A stretch of DNA of 64,000 nt from contig NZ_KQ948752.1 in assembly GCF_001514195.1 (NCBI RefSeq), forward strand, positions 1-64,000, read 5' to 3'. The stretch comes from Streptomyces griseorubiginosus. Lineage in GTDB: Bacteria; Actinomycetota; Actinomycetes; Streptomycetales; Streptomycetaceae. Of the stretch, positions 8,945-18,278 are shown in pieces (the first letter of the stretch is position 1; the number at the start of each line of letters is the position of its first letter). The position numbers were made by a program, and so were the translations under genes. A model generated the notes under the pieces. It saw only the letters and a program-made list of their open reading frames with translations, was not told the DNA's origin and did not search any database.

Positions 8945-11900
8945 CGCGCCGCGCCTCGACCGCCTCGCCGAGTTCGGCCAGGACCCCGTCCGCGGTGAGG
9001 TCGGCGCCCCGGGTGTGCTCGGCCGCGTAGCGCACGGGTCCCAGGCCGGTGCGGGCGGCGGTCTCGGTGCGCTCCACGTGCACGCGTTCGGGGTACGGAC
9101 GCGGATCGCCGCCCCGTCGACGCGCGGCGGCGGCGATCAGCCGGACCGCGCGGGGGAGGTCGCCGAGATCGCACAGCAGGACAGCCGCAGCGTCCATGAG
9201 CATCGCGAGCACCGCGTCGGCGCACTTCTTGTCGATCGCCTCGCGGACGGTGTCGGCCAGCAGGGGCAGCCCGTGGTCCGGGCCCGACTCCTCGGCCGTC
9301 ACCATCGCGTCGACCGAGTTCAGCATCACCGTGAACTGGTGCGGTGGCGCCACCTGCCCCAGCTCCGCGCGGACCTCGTCCACCAGCGCACGCGCGCGTG
9401 CGGGGTCCTTGTCGTCCAGCGCCATGTGGGCCCGCAGGAGCCGCACGAACGCCCGGGTCTCCGGGACGCCGTACCGGTGTCCCGCGTCGCTCGCCTCCTC
9501 CAGGGTGGCCAGCGCGGTCGTACGGTCGCCCGTGCGGTACGCGACCTCGGCGAGCCGGGCGATGAGGAACGGGGTCTCGGCGTACGCCCCCACCTCGTAG
9601 GCGAGCTGGAGCGCCGTCTCGTACTCCTCCTTGGCCGCCGCCGCGCGGCCCCGGGCCATGGCCGCCTCACCGGCCGCGCTGCTGACCTGGGCGCGGAGCC
9701 AGCGGTCGCCCACGCGGCGGCTGAGCGTGCGCAGCTCCGCCAGGTCGTCGTCCACACCGGCCATGCCGCCCGGGGAGTCGACGATCATGTGCGTGCGGAA
9801 CATCAGCGTGACGGCCACGGACCAGTCGTCGCCGTGGGCACGGCAGTTGGCGACGGCGACCTCCATGAGGGGGCGGATGTCCGTGTGGTCTCCGAGCATC
9901 ACGCCCACCAGGGGCCAGATCATGCCGGGCAGCCGGGCCGCGTCGGGGCCACCCGGCTCGAAGTGGTCGCGCACGGCACTGACGTAGCGGTGCAGGCGCG
10001 GGTCCAGGCGGGCGTCGATGGGCTCCGTCTCGGCGCTGAGGAAGAGGTGCAGCATGCGGAGGTTCAACCGGACGGGTGTCTCCGCGCGCGGTGCGGCGAG
10101 GAAGGCGTCGATCAGACCCCCGCCCTCCGGGGTTGCCCCGGGGTCGAGCACCCGGGCCACCCAGGACATGCCTTCGCGGCGGTAGTTGCGCAGCCACCAG
10201 AACCAGCCCATGGCGAGGGCCACGGCCGAGGCCTCCGCGTCCTCGCCCGCCGCGATCGCCCGGTCGAGGGCGGCGCGGATGTTGTCGAGTTCGGTCTCCA
10301 GGCGGGCGATCCAGGGAAGCTGGTCGGCGGACCGCAGCCGGGGTTCGGCCTCCTCGACCAGTGCGCGCACCCACGCGCGGTGCCGGTGCTCGGCCGCGGC
10401 ACGCAGCGCGGGGGACTCGGCGGCGCGCTCGACGGCGTACTCGTGGATGGTCTCCAGCAGGCGGTAGCGCATGCCGTCATGGCCGTCCCCCTGCCACGGG
10501 ACCGCCACGACCAGGGACTTGTCCACCAGCGCCCCGAGGAGTTCGGCGGAAGGCCCGCCGCACACCGCCTCCGCGGCCTCCAGGTCCCAGCCGCCCGCGA
10601 AGACGGACACCTCGCGCAGGAACGTCCGCTCCCGCTCGTCGAGCAGGTCCCAAGACCAGTCGACGACGGCCCGCAGGGTCTGCTGCCGGGGCAGGACGGT
10701 ACGGCTGCCGGAGGTCAGCAGCCGGAACCGGTCGTCGAGCCGGTCGGCGATCTGCCGTGGCGTCAGCATCCGCAGCCGGGCCGCGGCCAGCTCGATACCG
10801 AGGGGCAGCCCGTCGAGCCGCCGGCAGATCTCGGCGACCGACTCCTCGTCGGCGAGCACGCCGGCCGCGTCGGGACGGACGGCGGCGGCGCGCTCGGCGA
10901 ACAGATGGCCCGCCTGGTCGGGAAGGAGGGGCTCGACGGGTCGCACCGACTCACCCGGCACGCCCAGGGGCTCCCGGCTGGTGGCGAGGACGGTGAGGCC
11001 GGGGCAGCGGGTGAGGAGGGTCTCCGCGAGCTGGGCGGCGGCCTCGATGACATGTTCGCAGTTGTCAAGGATCAGGAGCAGGCTGCGCGGGGCGCAGTAC
11101 TCGACGAGCAGGGCGAGCGGGTCGTCCTGCGGGGCCGTCAACTCGGTGGTCATGAGCACGGTCTCGCGCAGACCGAGCGCGCTGACCACCGCGCCGGGCA
11201 CCGCCTCCGGCCGGTCGAGCGGGGCGAGCTCGACCAGCCACGCCTGCGGGAGCCCGGCGGCGGCCTCCTCGGCGAGACGGGTCTTTCCGGAGCCGCCCGG
11301 TCCGGTGAGGGTGACGAGGCGGGCCCTGTGCAATTCGGAACGGATGGCGTCGAGTTCGGGTTCCCGGCCCACGAAAGAGGTAAGCCGCGGACGGATGTTG
11401 CCGGTGGGTTCGGCACGAGGACGACCGGCCGGGGCCCCGAGCAACTCGGTGTGCAGGGCCCGCAACTCGGGCCCCGGATCGGTCCCCAGCCCCTCGGCAA
11501 GCGCCCGCCGACCGCCCTCGTAGACGGCGAGGGCGTCGGCACCCCGCCCGCTGTCCCGCAGCGCGCGTATCAACAGGCCGTACAACCGCTCGTCGTACGG
11601 GTGCGCCCCGCTCAGCTCCTTCAGCTCCGGTACGACGTGCTGGGCGCGGCCGAGCAGCAGATCCGCCTCGATCCTGGCCCGGGTGGCCTCCAGCCGCAGT
11701 GCCTCCGGCCGGGTGGCGGCGGTGCGGTCGGAGAGGTCGGCGAGAGCGGGACCGCGCCACAGGGCGAGGGCGTCGCTGAGCTTCCGCGCTGCGGTACGCG
11801 GGTCGCCGTGGGCCAGCGCGTCCGTGCCCTCCCGCACAAGCCGCTCGAAGACATGCAGGTCCACGTCATCGCCATGGGCGGCCAGCAGGTAGCCCCCCGG

Positions 11901-12146
11901 CCCGGAAACGACCACGTCCCTGCCGACGGCCCGCCGAAGCCGCCCGACGAGAGCCTGGAGCGCGGCCGGGGCGTCCTGCGGCGGCTCCTCCGCCCACACC
12001 TCATCGACCAGCCCCTCCGCACGCACGGCCCGCCCGGGCCTGAGGGCGAGCGCAGCAAGCAGTGCGCGGACACGGGGGCCGCCCAGAGGTATTTCGGCGC
12101 CGTCGTCGTCCATCGCCTGAGTAACACCCAGAATCCTGTACCGCAC
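8931..12146 (-). CDS. AfsR/SARP-like regulator with BTAD, NB-ARC ATPase and TPR-like region
   Basis: The 1071-residue protein has an OmpR-type winged helix (about 1-90), a bacterial transcriptional activation domain (about 95-245), an NB-ARC/STAND ATPase (about 260-530; Walker A GPGGSGKT, Walker B LLILDNCEH) and a long helical TPR-like C-terminal half. Relatives such as AfsR integrate signals, oligomerise with ATP and activate secondary-metabolism genes. No antibiotic cluster adjoins it, so the target is unknown. It starts with GTG at 12146; no strong ribosome-binding site is visible. It converges on, and overlaps by 14 bp, the sigma/NPCBM fusion gene. Confidence 0.88.
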   Translation of the reverse strand: MRYRILGVTQAMDDDGAEIPLGGPRVRALLAALALRPGRAVRAEGLVDEVWAEEPPQDAPAALQALVGRLRRAVGRDVVVSGPGGYLLAAHGDDVDLHVFERLVREGTDALAHGDPRTAARKLSDALALWRGPALADLSDRTAATRPEALRLEATRARIEADLLLGRAQHVVPELKELSGAHPYDERLYGLLIRALRDSGRGADALAVYEGGRRALAEGLGTDPGPELRALHTELLGAPAGRPRAEPTGNIRPRLTSFVGREPELDAIRSELHRARLVTLTGPGGSGKTRLAEEAAAGLPQAWLVELAPLDRPEAVPGAVVSALGLRETVLMTTELTAPQDDPLALLVEYCAPRSLLLILDNCEHVIEAAAQLAETLLTRCPGLTVLATSREPLGVPGESVRPVEPLLPDQAGHLFAERAAAVRPDAAGVLADEESVAEICRRLDGLPLGIELAAARLRMLTPRQIADRLDDRFRLLTSGSRTVLPRQQTLRAVVDWSWDLLDERERTFLREVSVFAGGWDLEAAEAVCGGPSAELLGALVDKSLVVAVPWQGDGHDGMRYRLLETIHEYAVERAAESPALRAAAEHRHRAWVRALVEEAEPRLRSADQLPWIARLETELDNIRAALDRAIAAGEDAEASAVALAMGWFWWLRNYRREGMSWVARVLDPGATPEGGGLIDAFLAAPRAETPVRLNLRMLHLFLSAETEPIDARLDPRLHRYVSAVRDHFEPGGPDAARLPGMIWPLVGVMLGDHTDIRPLMEVAVANCRAHGDDWSVAVTLMFRTHMIVDSPGGMAGVDDDLAELRTLSRRVGDRWLRAQVSSAAGEAAMARGRAAAAKEEYETALQLAYEVGAYAETPFLIARLAEVAYRTGDRTTALATLEEASDAGHRYGVPETRAFVRLLRAHMALDDKDPARARALVDEVRAELGQVAPPHQFTVMLNSVDAMVTAEESGPDHGLPLLADTVREAIDKKCADAVLAMLMDAAAVLLCDLGDLPRAVRLIAAAARRRGGDPRPYPERVHVERTETAARTGLGPVRYAAEHTRGADLTADGVLAELGEAVEARRARSS

Positions 12147-12191
12147 GGGCTCATTGTCACCGGGTTCTTGGTGGGAGCGGGTGCCTATGGG

Positions 12192-12337
12192 GGTGCCGGG
12201 TGCGGTTGTAGGGCGGGTGCAGGTAGGTCGTTGCTGGTCGCGCAGTTCCCCGCGCCCCTGAGGAGGTGCCGGGTTCGGTTGTTCGGCGGGTGCGGGTCCG
12301 TCGTGGCTGGTCGCGCAGTTCCCCGCGCCCCTGGGGA
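12192..12337 (-). repeat. 73-bp tandem duplication containing family 1 repeats
   Basis: Two diverged units of 73 bp abut at 12192-12264 and 12265-12337. Both begin GGTGCCGGGT and end with a CGCAGTTCCCCGCGCCCCT core. The core matches the element at 2246-2292. The copies differ at several positions, so the duplication is not recent. Confidence 0.75.
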
Positions 12338-12655
12338 GTTGCAGTCCACCTGCGCCACGACGGAACCGTCAGCCGCCGCACTCGCCCCTCACCGGACCGT
12401 CAGCCGCTGCGCCCGCCCCCACCGGACCCATTCGCCGCGCGCCCCGCTCTCCCCGGGCCGTTGGCCGCGTACGGCGGGCAGGGGACGGGGTGGGGGGTGT
12501 CCGCCCGCAGCGTCCGGCGTCCGGAGCCGAGAACTGACCGAGAGACCGAGCCGCCGGACCGAGGACGGATACCCCCCACCCCGGCACCGACCCACCCACC
12601 GGACGGAACGCGCTACGCACGGCCCCACCGGACCGCAAGAGGCCGCCGCAGGCCC

Positions 12656-12680
12656 CCAGGGGCGCGGGGAACTGCGCAAA
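12656..12680 (+). repeat. Dispersed repeat family 1, inverted copy
   Basis: CAGGGGCGCGGGGAACTGCG lies here, the reverse complement of the core found at 12241-12260 and 12313-12332. It sits directly 3' of the asparagine-synthetase-like gene. Together with the inverted copies it could form a long-range hairpin. Confidence 0.65.
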
Positions 12681-12715
12681 ACGCCCGCCCCCACCAAGCC
12701 GCAGACAAAAACGGC

Positions 12716-14794
12716 TCAACCGCCGGAGGCCAACGCTCCGCGCGCCCCCCGAATCCCCCCCGGCACCGCCCGAGCCCGCGCCGGCGTCCCCGTCCAGCAC
12801 GTCCCCCGGCGGGCCAGCAGCCGTCCCAGCCACAGCTCCAGCGAGACCAGGTCGGCCAGCCCGTCCAGCGGGAGCGGTTCGCCCTCCGCCGCCCCCCGCA
12901 GCGCCTTGCGCACCACCCGCGCCTCCACCAGCCCCGCCTGCGCCAGCAACGGCGTCCCGAACAGCGACATCAGCGAGTCCGCCGCCACCCGCAGCCCCGT
13001 CCGGGTCGCCGCCGCCGAGGAGGCGTGCGAGGGTGCGCCCCAACCGGGGGGCAGGTCGGAGACCCCCGCCCCCTCCAGCACCGTACGGAGGATCTCGGCC
13101 CGCGCCCCCGGCTGGACCCGCAGCGCCTCGGGCAGGGCCCGGCACGCCCGCACCACCTGGTTGTCCAGGAACGGCGCGTGCAGCCGCTGCGACCGGATCT
13201 CCGCGGCCTGCTCCAGGACCCGCAGATCCGAAGCGTGCCGCGTGAGCGCCGCACGCGCGCGGAAGTCGCCGGGATGCTGACCTGGACCGACCCCGGAGCG
13301 CTGCGTCGCCCCCTGGAGGCGAACCGATACTTCAGCGAGCGCCTCCCCCGTCAGCCACCGCGCCGCCGGCCCCGGTCTGGCCCAGGTGAGCGCGGCGAGG
13401 GACGCCCCCACCGCACCCCCGGGTTCGTCGAAACGCTGGTGCATGAGCCGGTCGGCCAGCATCTCCAGGCCGGCCCGGTACGGCGTACGGGCCAGCCGTC
13501 GCGCCGCACCGTACACGCGCGCGGGGACGAACACCGAGCCGTCCGCCTTCGCCAGCGCGGCCACCGGGCGGACCAGATGGCGCCGCTTGCGGTCCATCAA
13601 CAGGTCGGCCAGGCGCGCCGGATGGGCGTCCAGCACCTGCCGGGCCCCGTACCCCGTGAAGTGGTCCGCGCTGCCCGCCGCCAGCCTGGCCCGGTGCCGG
13701 GCGGCCGTGACCAGGGTCGCCCCGGGTTCGTCCGTCAGCGGCCCGTCCAGCTCGGCGTAGGGGAGGGTCTCCTCACCGCCGGTCACCACCACGTGATGCA
13801 GACGGGGGTTGGCAGCGAGCGTTCCCGCCCGCTGGAGCTCGGCCTCCCTCCCGCCCACCGCAAGGTCGTTGAAGGTGACCGCGAGCAGCCGCTCACCGGC
13901 GCCCGTGCCGTGTCCCAGCACGGTTCCGGGCCTTCCGGGCAGTCCGGCGGCCAGCAGCGCCAGCGTCCCGGAGGCGGGGCCACCGGACAGGTCGGCCCCG
14001 ATGCCGGGCGCCGGCATCCCGCGCGCGGCACGCCGTTCGGCGGGGCCCATGCCGGGCACCGGGCCGGGGTCGATGTCGGGCACGTGCCGGGGCGCGGAGA
14101 GCCTGGCCCGCACCGCCTCGACGAGCGCGTCCCGTACGCCGTCGACCGCGCTGTCCGCGTCGGCGGTGGGCGCGGCGACGGCGAGGGAGGCGACCGGCTC
14201 GTACCCGGCGATCTCGCGGGCGCCGTTGCGCAGGATCAGCGCGTGCCCCGGCGGAATGCGCCGGACGCCCTCGTAGGGGGTGGAGTCGTGCAGCGCGGCC
14301 GGCACGTCGGGGGCGGCGAGCAGGGCGGCGAGGTGCCCGAAGTCGAGGTTGGCCTCGATGAGGTCGGCGAGGGGCAGGGCCGCGGTCGCGTAGGCCGTGC
14401 CGCCGGCCCAGGGGGTGTGGAACACCGGTCGCGCGCCCGCCAGATCGCCGCACACGGTGATCCGGCGGCCCACCTGGACCACCGCGGTGTAGGCGCCCGG
14501 CCAGGCCGTCAGATGCCGAAGTGCCCCTCCGCGCGCGGCGAGCAGTCCCACCCGCAGTTGTTCGTCGGAGGCTCCGCAGATACCGAAGACCGCGATCCGG
14601 GTCTGCGCGTCGACCGTCACCACGCGCACCTCGTCGGGCCGCCAGTCGCCGACCGCCCACAGCGGGTCCGGGTCGCCCCACAGGAGGTGGGACCCCACCG
14701 GGTGCACGGTCTCGCCGTCGCCTCCGGTCGCCCCCGCCGCACCGATTTCGGAGACACCCGCGGCGGTGCTGCTCCATCCCACCAACCACCGCAT
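12716..14794 (-). CDS. Asparagine-synthetase-like / lasso-cyclase-like protein (orphan)
   Basis: About 692 residues with the two-domain layout of AsnB and lasso macrolactam synthetases: an N-terminal Ntn glutaminase-like domain (about 1-200) and a C-terminal synthetase-like domain. The ATG at 14794 follows GGAGG at good spacing. The protein begins MRWLVGW, so the catalytic Cys2 of true class II amidotransferases is absent. The pyrophosphate-loop signature SGGxDS appears as LSGGPASG, with Asp replaced by Ala. Later motifs (SADHFTGYG near the middle) are only distantly AsnB-like. No precursor peptide, RRE or leader peptidase adjoins it. It lies divergent from a sporulation-associated gene. Function unknown; either an altered ATP-dependent amide-forming enzyme or a non-catalytic descendant. 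Confidence 0.75.
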   Translation of the reverse strand: MRWLVGWSSTAAGVSEIGAAGATGGDGETVHPVGSHLLWGDPDPLWAVGDWRPDEVRVVTVDAQTRIAVFGICGASDEQLRVGLLAARGGALRHLTAWPGAYTAVVQVGRRITVCGDLAGARPVFHTPWAGGTAYATAALPLADLIEANLDFGHLAALLAAPDVPAALHDSTPYEGVRRIPPGHALILRNGAREIAGYEPVASLAVAAPTADADSAVDGVRDALVEAVRARLSAPRHVPDIDPGPVPGMGPAERRAARGMPAPGIGADLSGGPASGTLALLAAGLPGRPGTVLGHGTGAGERLLAVTFNDLAVGGREAELQRAGTLAANPRLHHVVVTGGEETLPYAELDGPLTDEPGATLVTAARHRARLAAGSADHFTGYGARQVLDAHPARLADLLMDRKRRHLVRPVAALAKADGSVFVPARVYGAARRLARTPYRAGLEMLADRLMHQRFDEPGGAVGASLAALTWARPGPAARWLTGEALAEVSVRLQGATQRSGVGPGQHPGDFRARAALTRHASDLRVLEQAAEIRSQRLHAPFLDNQVVRACRALPEALRVQPGARAEILRTVLEGAGVSDLPPGWGAPSHASSAAATRTGLRVAADSLMSLFGTPLLAQAGLVEARVVRKALRGAAEGEPLPLDGLADLVSLELWLGRLLARRGTCWTGTPARARAVPGGIRGARGALASGG

Positions 14795-15477
14795 CGACGC
14801 CTCCACAGGCTGTGGACAACCAGTGCACCGTTCGAACCGGTCACCATGCTGCCATGAAGGACGCCTGACGGAGGGCCGGTGGAGCCGCTCGGGATACGGG
14901 GAACGCGCCCCTGTGACCACCCGCGTACGCCTGCGGGGACCCGCGCGGAGCAGGTGGTGCGCGACGTGAATGCGCCCCCGATACGCTCCCCCATCACACC
15001 TAACGCGCCCTCAACTGCCATGGTGGGAGGGCTGATGGCCCGGGAGAACGGGGGTCGGTTTTCGGCCAAATCGACGCCATGAGGACAGGCTCGCGCACGC
15101 TCCGTACACAGCCCGCGCGCCGCACGACAGGCGCGCAGCCCGGGAGACGCCACTTCGCCCCCCGGGCCGTTCCGCCGCCCGCGGGGATGTAGGCGGCGGT
15201 GTCCCCCAGCCCACTGGATCCAGTACAGCGGGCCGACCCACGCAGCATCCATCGAAGCGCTCCACCCATGGCCGGAGAAGAGCGCACACACGGGCGCACG
15301 GCCACACGGCCGGAGCACGACGCAACTGCGCGTATCGGACCCGTACTTCAGTACGGACCACAATCCCGCCATCCGGAACAATGCCCCTTAACGCTTGGGA
15401 TGCGGCGAACTACGCTGGGTTTACGAATGCCGCGTGGTTATGCCAGCGCGGCAGCCGTCTGTGTCGAGGGGTGGCGC
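14795..15477. promoter_or_regulatory. Long divergent intergenic region upstream of sporulation-associated gene
   Basis: This 683-bp gap separates divergent genes and should hold both promoters. A near-perfect palindrome (CCGTACT, TC, AGTACGG) lies at 15341-15356, about 120 bp before the sporulation-associated gene. A lower-GC stretch follows at about 15355-15425. I see no supported gene or RNA in the rest. Confidence 0.45.
15341..15356. promoter_or_regulatory. Palindromic candidate operator
   Basis: CCGTACTTCAGTACGG has 7-bp perfect arms around a 2-bp centre and flanking GGAC/ACC symmetry. Its spacing upstream of the sporulation-associated gene suits a dimeric regulator site. The binding protein is unknown. 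Confidence 0.4.
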
Positions 15478-16902
15478 ATGTCCAGGGAGCAACGCGGGCC
15501 GAACGAAAAGCTCGGCGCCGTTCTCGCCCTCGCGGGAATCAGCAACGCAGGACTCGCGCGTCGCGTCAACGATCTTGGCGCCCAACGCGGGTTGACACTT
15601 CGCTACGACAAGACGTCGGTGGCGCGCTGGGTGTCGAAGGGCATGGTGCCGCAGGGCGCCGCGCCGCACCTCATCGCGGCCGCCATCGGCCAGAAGCTCG
15701 GCCGCCCGGTGCCGCTCCACGAGATCGGCCTGGCGGACGCGGACCCCGCACCCGAGGTGGGCCTCGCCTTCCCCAGGGACGTCGGACAGGCCGTCAGGTC
15801 GGCCACCGAGCTCTACCGACTGGACCTCGCGGGCCGCCGGGCCGGCACCGGCGGCATCTGGCAGTCCCTCGCCGGTTCGTTCGCAGTGAGCGCATACGCA
15901 ACGCCCGCCTCACGGTGGCTGATAACCCCGGCCGACAGTTCGGTCGCGCGGGAGACGAACCACTCCGAGGGCTCCGGCGCACCGCTCAAAGTCGGCCACA
16001 GCGATGTGCAGAAGCTGCGGGAGGCCGCCGACGACGCCAGGCGCTGGGACTCCAAGTACGGAGGCGGCGACTGGCGTTCGTCCATGGTGCCGGAGTGCTT
16101 ACGGGTGGAGGCGGCACCCCTGCTGCTCGGCTCGTACTCCGACGAGGTGGGCCGGGCGCTGTTCGGGGCGTCCGCCGAGCTCACCCGGCTCGCGGGCTGG
16201 ATGGCCTTCGACACCGGTCAGCAGGAGGCGGCCCAGCGGTACTACATCCAGGCGCTGCGGCTGGCCCGCGCGGCGGCCGACGTACCGCTCGGCGGGTATG
16301 TGCTGGCGTCGATGTCGTTGCAGGCGACCTACCGGGGCTTCGGTGACGAGGGCGTCGACCTCGCGCAGGCCGCGCTGGAGCGCAACCGTGGACTCGCGAC
16401 CGCCCGCACCATGAGCTTCTTCCGGCTCGTCGAGGCCCGGGCACACGCGCGTGCGGGGGACGCGGCGGCGGCCGGGGCGGCCCTGAAGGCGGCCGAGGGC
16501 TGGCTGGAGCGCTCCCGGGAGGGGGACAACGACCCGTCCTGGCTCGGGTTCTACTCCTACGACCGGTTCGCCGCGGACGCGGCCGAGTGCTACCGGGATC
16601 TGAAGGCGCCGCGTCAGGTGCGGCGGTTCACCGAGCAGGCACTGTCGAAGCCGACGGAGGAGTTCGTGCGCTCGCACGGGCTGCGGCTGGTCGTCTCGGC
16701 GGTCGCGGAGCTCGAGTCGGGCAATCTCGACGCGGCCTGCGAGCAGGGCGTACGGGCGGTGGAGGTGGCCGGCCGGATCTCCTCGGCGCGCACGACGGAG
16801 TACGTGAAGGACCTCCTGCACCGGCTGGAGCCGTACGGCGACGAGCCCCGGGTGGTGGAGCTGCGCGAGCGGGCCCGGCCCTTGCTCATGGCCCCGGCAT
16901 AA
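15478..16902 (+). CDS. Sporulation-associated regulator (S. griseus ORF1590 / SCO4114-like)
   Basis: About 474 residues. The N-terminal 70 residues look like a helix-turn-helix (LAGISNAGLARRVNDLG, KTSVARWVSKG), and the rest is helical and TPR-like, with YYIQALRLARAA and later repeats. This matches Streptomyces sporulation-associated proteins of the ORF1590/NsdA type. The ATG at 15478 follows GAGGGGTGG. An in-frame upstream ATG near 15400 is less well placed; nested starts have been described, as I recall, for the S. griseus homologue. Codon 208 (16099-16101) is TTA, the bldA-dependent leucine codon, so expression probably waits for the developmental tRNA. Confidence 0.85.
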   Translation: MSREQRGPNEKLGAVLALAGISNAGLARRVNDLGAQRGLTLRYDKTSVARWVSKGMVPQGAAPHLIAAAIGQKLGRPVPLHEIGLADADPAPEVGLAFPRDVGQAVRSATELYRLDLAGRRAGTGGIWQSLAGSFAVSAYATPASRWLITPADSSVARETNHSEGSGAPLKVGHSDVQKLREAADDARRWDSKYGGGDWRSSMVPECLRVEAAPLLLGSYSDEVGRALFGASAELTRLAGWMAFDTGQQEAAQRYYIQALRLARAAADVPLGGYVLASMSLQATYRGFGDEGVDLAQAALERNRGLATARTMSFFRLVEARAHARAGDAAAAGAALKAAEGWLERSREGDNDPSWLGFYSYDRFAADAAECYRDLKAPRQVRRFTEQALSKPTEEFVRSHGLRLVVSAVAELESGNLDAACEQGVRAVEVAGRISSARTTEYVKDLLHRLEPYGDEPRVVELRERARPLLMAPA

Positions 16903-16983
16903 GTCAAGGAGAGCAGCACCACGTCCCGCGTTTGAAGCGACTGTCAGTGGCGCAGTGCACTATCGAGGTGGGAGGTGGTGCAG

Positions 16984-18195
16984 GTGCCGTCGGGGATCGC
17001 TTACGACTGTGACGTGCTCGTGATCGGTGGGGGCATCGTCGGACTGTCGACGGCGTACGCGATCACGCGGGCCGCGCCGGGGACACGGGTCACCGTGCTG
17101 GAGAAGGAGAGCGGACCCGCCCGGCATCAGACAGGGCGCAACAGCGGGGTGATCCACAGCGGGATCTACTACCGCCCCGGATCGCTCAAGGCGCGGTACG
17201 CCGTGCGCGGGGCCGCCGAGATGGTCAAGTTCTGCGCGGAGTACGGCATCGCCCATGCCGTCACCGGCAAGCTGATCGTGGCGACCGAGCGCGACGAGCT
17301 GCCCAGGCTGCACGGCCTGGTCCAGCGCGGCCGGGAGAACGGCATCCCGGTGCGGGAGCTGGGCGCCGCCCAGATCGCCGAGTACGAACCCGAGGTGGAG
17401 GGCCTGGCCGCCATACACGTTGGCACCACCGGGATCTGCGACTTCGTCGGGGTCGCCCGGCAGCTGGCCGAGGCGTCCGGGGCGGAGATCCGCTACGGCG
17501 CCGAGGTGCGGCGCATCGACCGGCGGCCCGAGCTCGGGGTGGCCGTGCTCACCGGCACCGGCGAGGTGGTGCGCGGGAAGGTGCTGGTGAACTGCGCCGG
17601 GCTGCACTGCGACGAGATCGCCCGGCTGACCGGGGACGACCCGCAGATGCGGATCGTGCCGTTCCGAGGCGAGTACTACACGCTGGCGCGGCCCGAGCTG
17701 GTGCGAGGGCTGGTCTATCCGGTGCCGGACCCGGCGTTCCCGTTCCTCGGCGTGCATCTCACCCGCGGGATCGACGGAAGCGTCCACATCGGACCCAACG
17801 CGGTGCCGGCGCTGGCCCGGGAGGGGTACGACTGGAGTGTCGTGCGGCCCCGGGAGCTCGGCGCGACGCTGGCATGGCCGGGGTCGTGGCAGATAGCGCG
17901 GCGGCACTGGCGGTACGGCACCGGTGAGCTGCACAGATCGGTGTCCCGGCGGGCCTTCACCACGGCCGTGCGGCGGCTGCTGCCGGCGGCGAACGCGGAC
18001 GATCTGGTGCCCTCGCCCGCGGGCGTGCGCGCCCAGGCGGTGCTCCGGGACGGCACGCTGGTCGACGACTTCCTGATCAGGGAGGGGGCCCGGGCGGTGC
18101 ATGTGCTGAACGCGCCCTCACCGGCGGCGACGGCCTCGCTGCCGATCGGGCGCGAGGTGGCCCGGCGGGCACTGGAGGCGTTGCGGGGCGTGTGA
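16984..18195 (+). CDS. lhgO: L-2-hydroxyglutarate oxidase-like FAD-dependent oxidoreductase
   Basis: About 403 residues of the DAO superfamily. The N-terminal FAD motif is VLVIGGGIVGLSTAY, followed by QTGRNSGVIHSGIYY, which is characteristic of the L-2-hydroxyglutarate dehydrogenase/oxidase group. The C-terminal part has VRAQAVLRDGTLVDDF and HVLNAPSPAATASLPIG. The enzyme would oxidise L-2-hydroxyglutarate to 2-oxoglutarate, a metabolite-repair reaction. Tandem GTG codons occur at 16975, 16978 and 16984; I choose 16984 because GGAGG ends seven to nine bases upstream. Other DAO-family substrates cannot be excluded. Confidence 0.85.
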   Translation: MPSGIAYDCDVLVIGGGIVGLSTAYAITRAAPGTRVTVLEKESGPARHQTGRNSGVIHSGIYYRPGSLKARYAVRGAAEMVKFCAEYGIAHAVTGKLIVATERDELPRLHGLVQRGRENGIPVRELGAAQIAEYEPEVEGLAAIHVGTTGICDFVGVARQLAEASGAEIRYGAEVRRIDRRPELGVAVLTGTGEVVRGKVLVNCAGLHCDEIARLTGDDPQMRIVPFRGEYYTLARPELVRGLVYPVPDPAFPFLGVHLTRGIDGSVHIGPNAVPALAREGYDWSVVRPRELGATLAWPGSWQIARRHWRYGTGELHRSVSRRAFTTAVRRLLPAANADDLVPSPAGVRAQAVLRDGTLVDDFLIREGARAVHVLNAPSPAATASLPIGREVARRALEALRGV

Positions 18196-18278
18196 GGGGA
18201 GCGGCGCACGGGCTCCGATTCGGGCCGGGGCCCGCCCCGGACCCCACAGGGCCGGGTTCACGTAAAATCGGCCCCACT

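Larger units (their letters stand above)
12147..12715. other. Repeat-bearing intergenic region
   Basis: This 569-bp gap lies between the AfsR-like gene and the 3' end of the asparagine-synthetase-like gene. It contains a diverged 73-bp tandem duplication and three copies of dispersed repeat family 1. The remainder is CCG-rich with no codon pattern or domain that I can support as a gene. Confidence 0.5.

Noticed and set aside
9015..13280. Very long plus-strand open frame opposite the AfsR-like gene
   Set aside because: It is the antisense of a well-supported gene in GC-rich DNA, is Gly/Arg/Ala-rich, and has no domain or ribosome-binding site.
12716..14794. Lasso peptide biosynthetic cluster
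   Set aside because: Only a cyclase-like protein is seen; no precursor, RRE or leader peptidase, and two catalytic signatures are missing.
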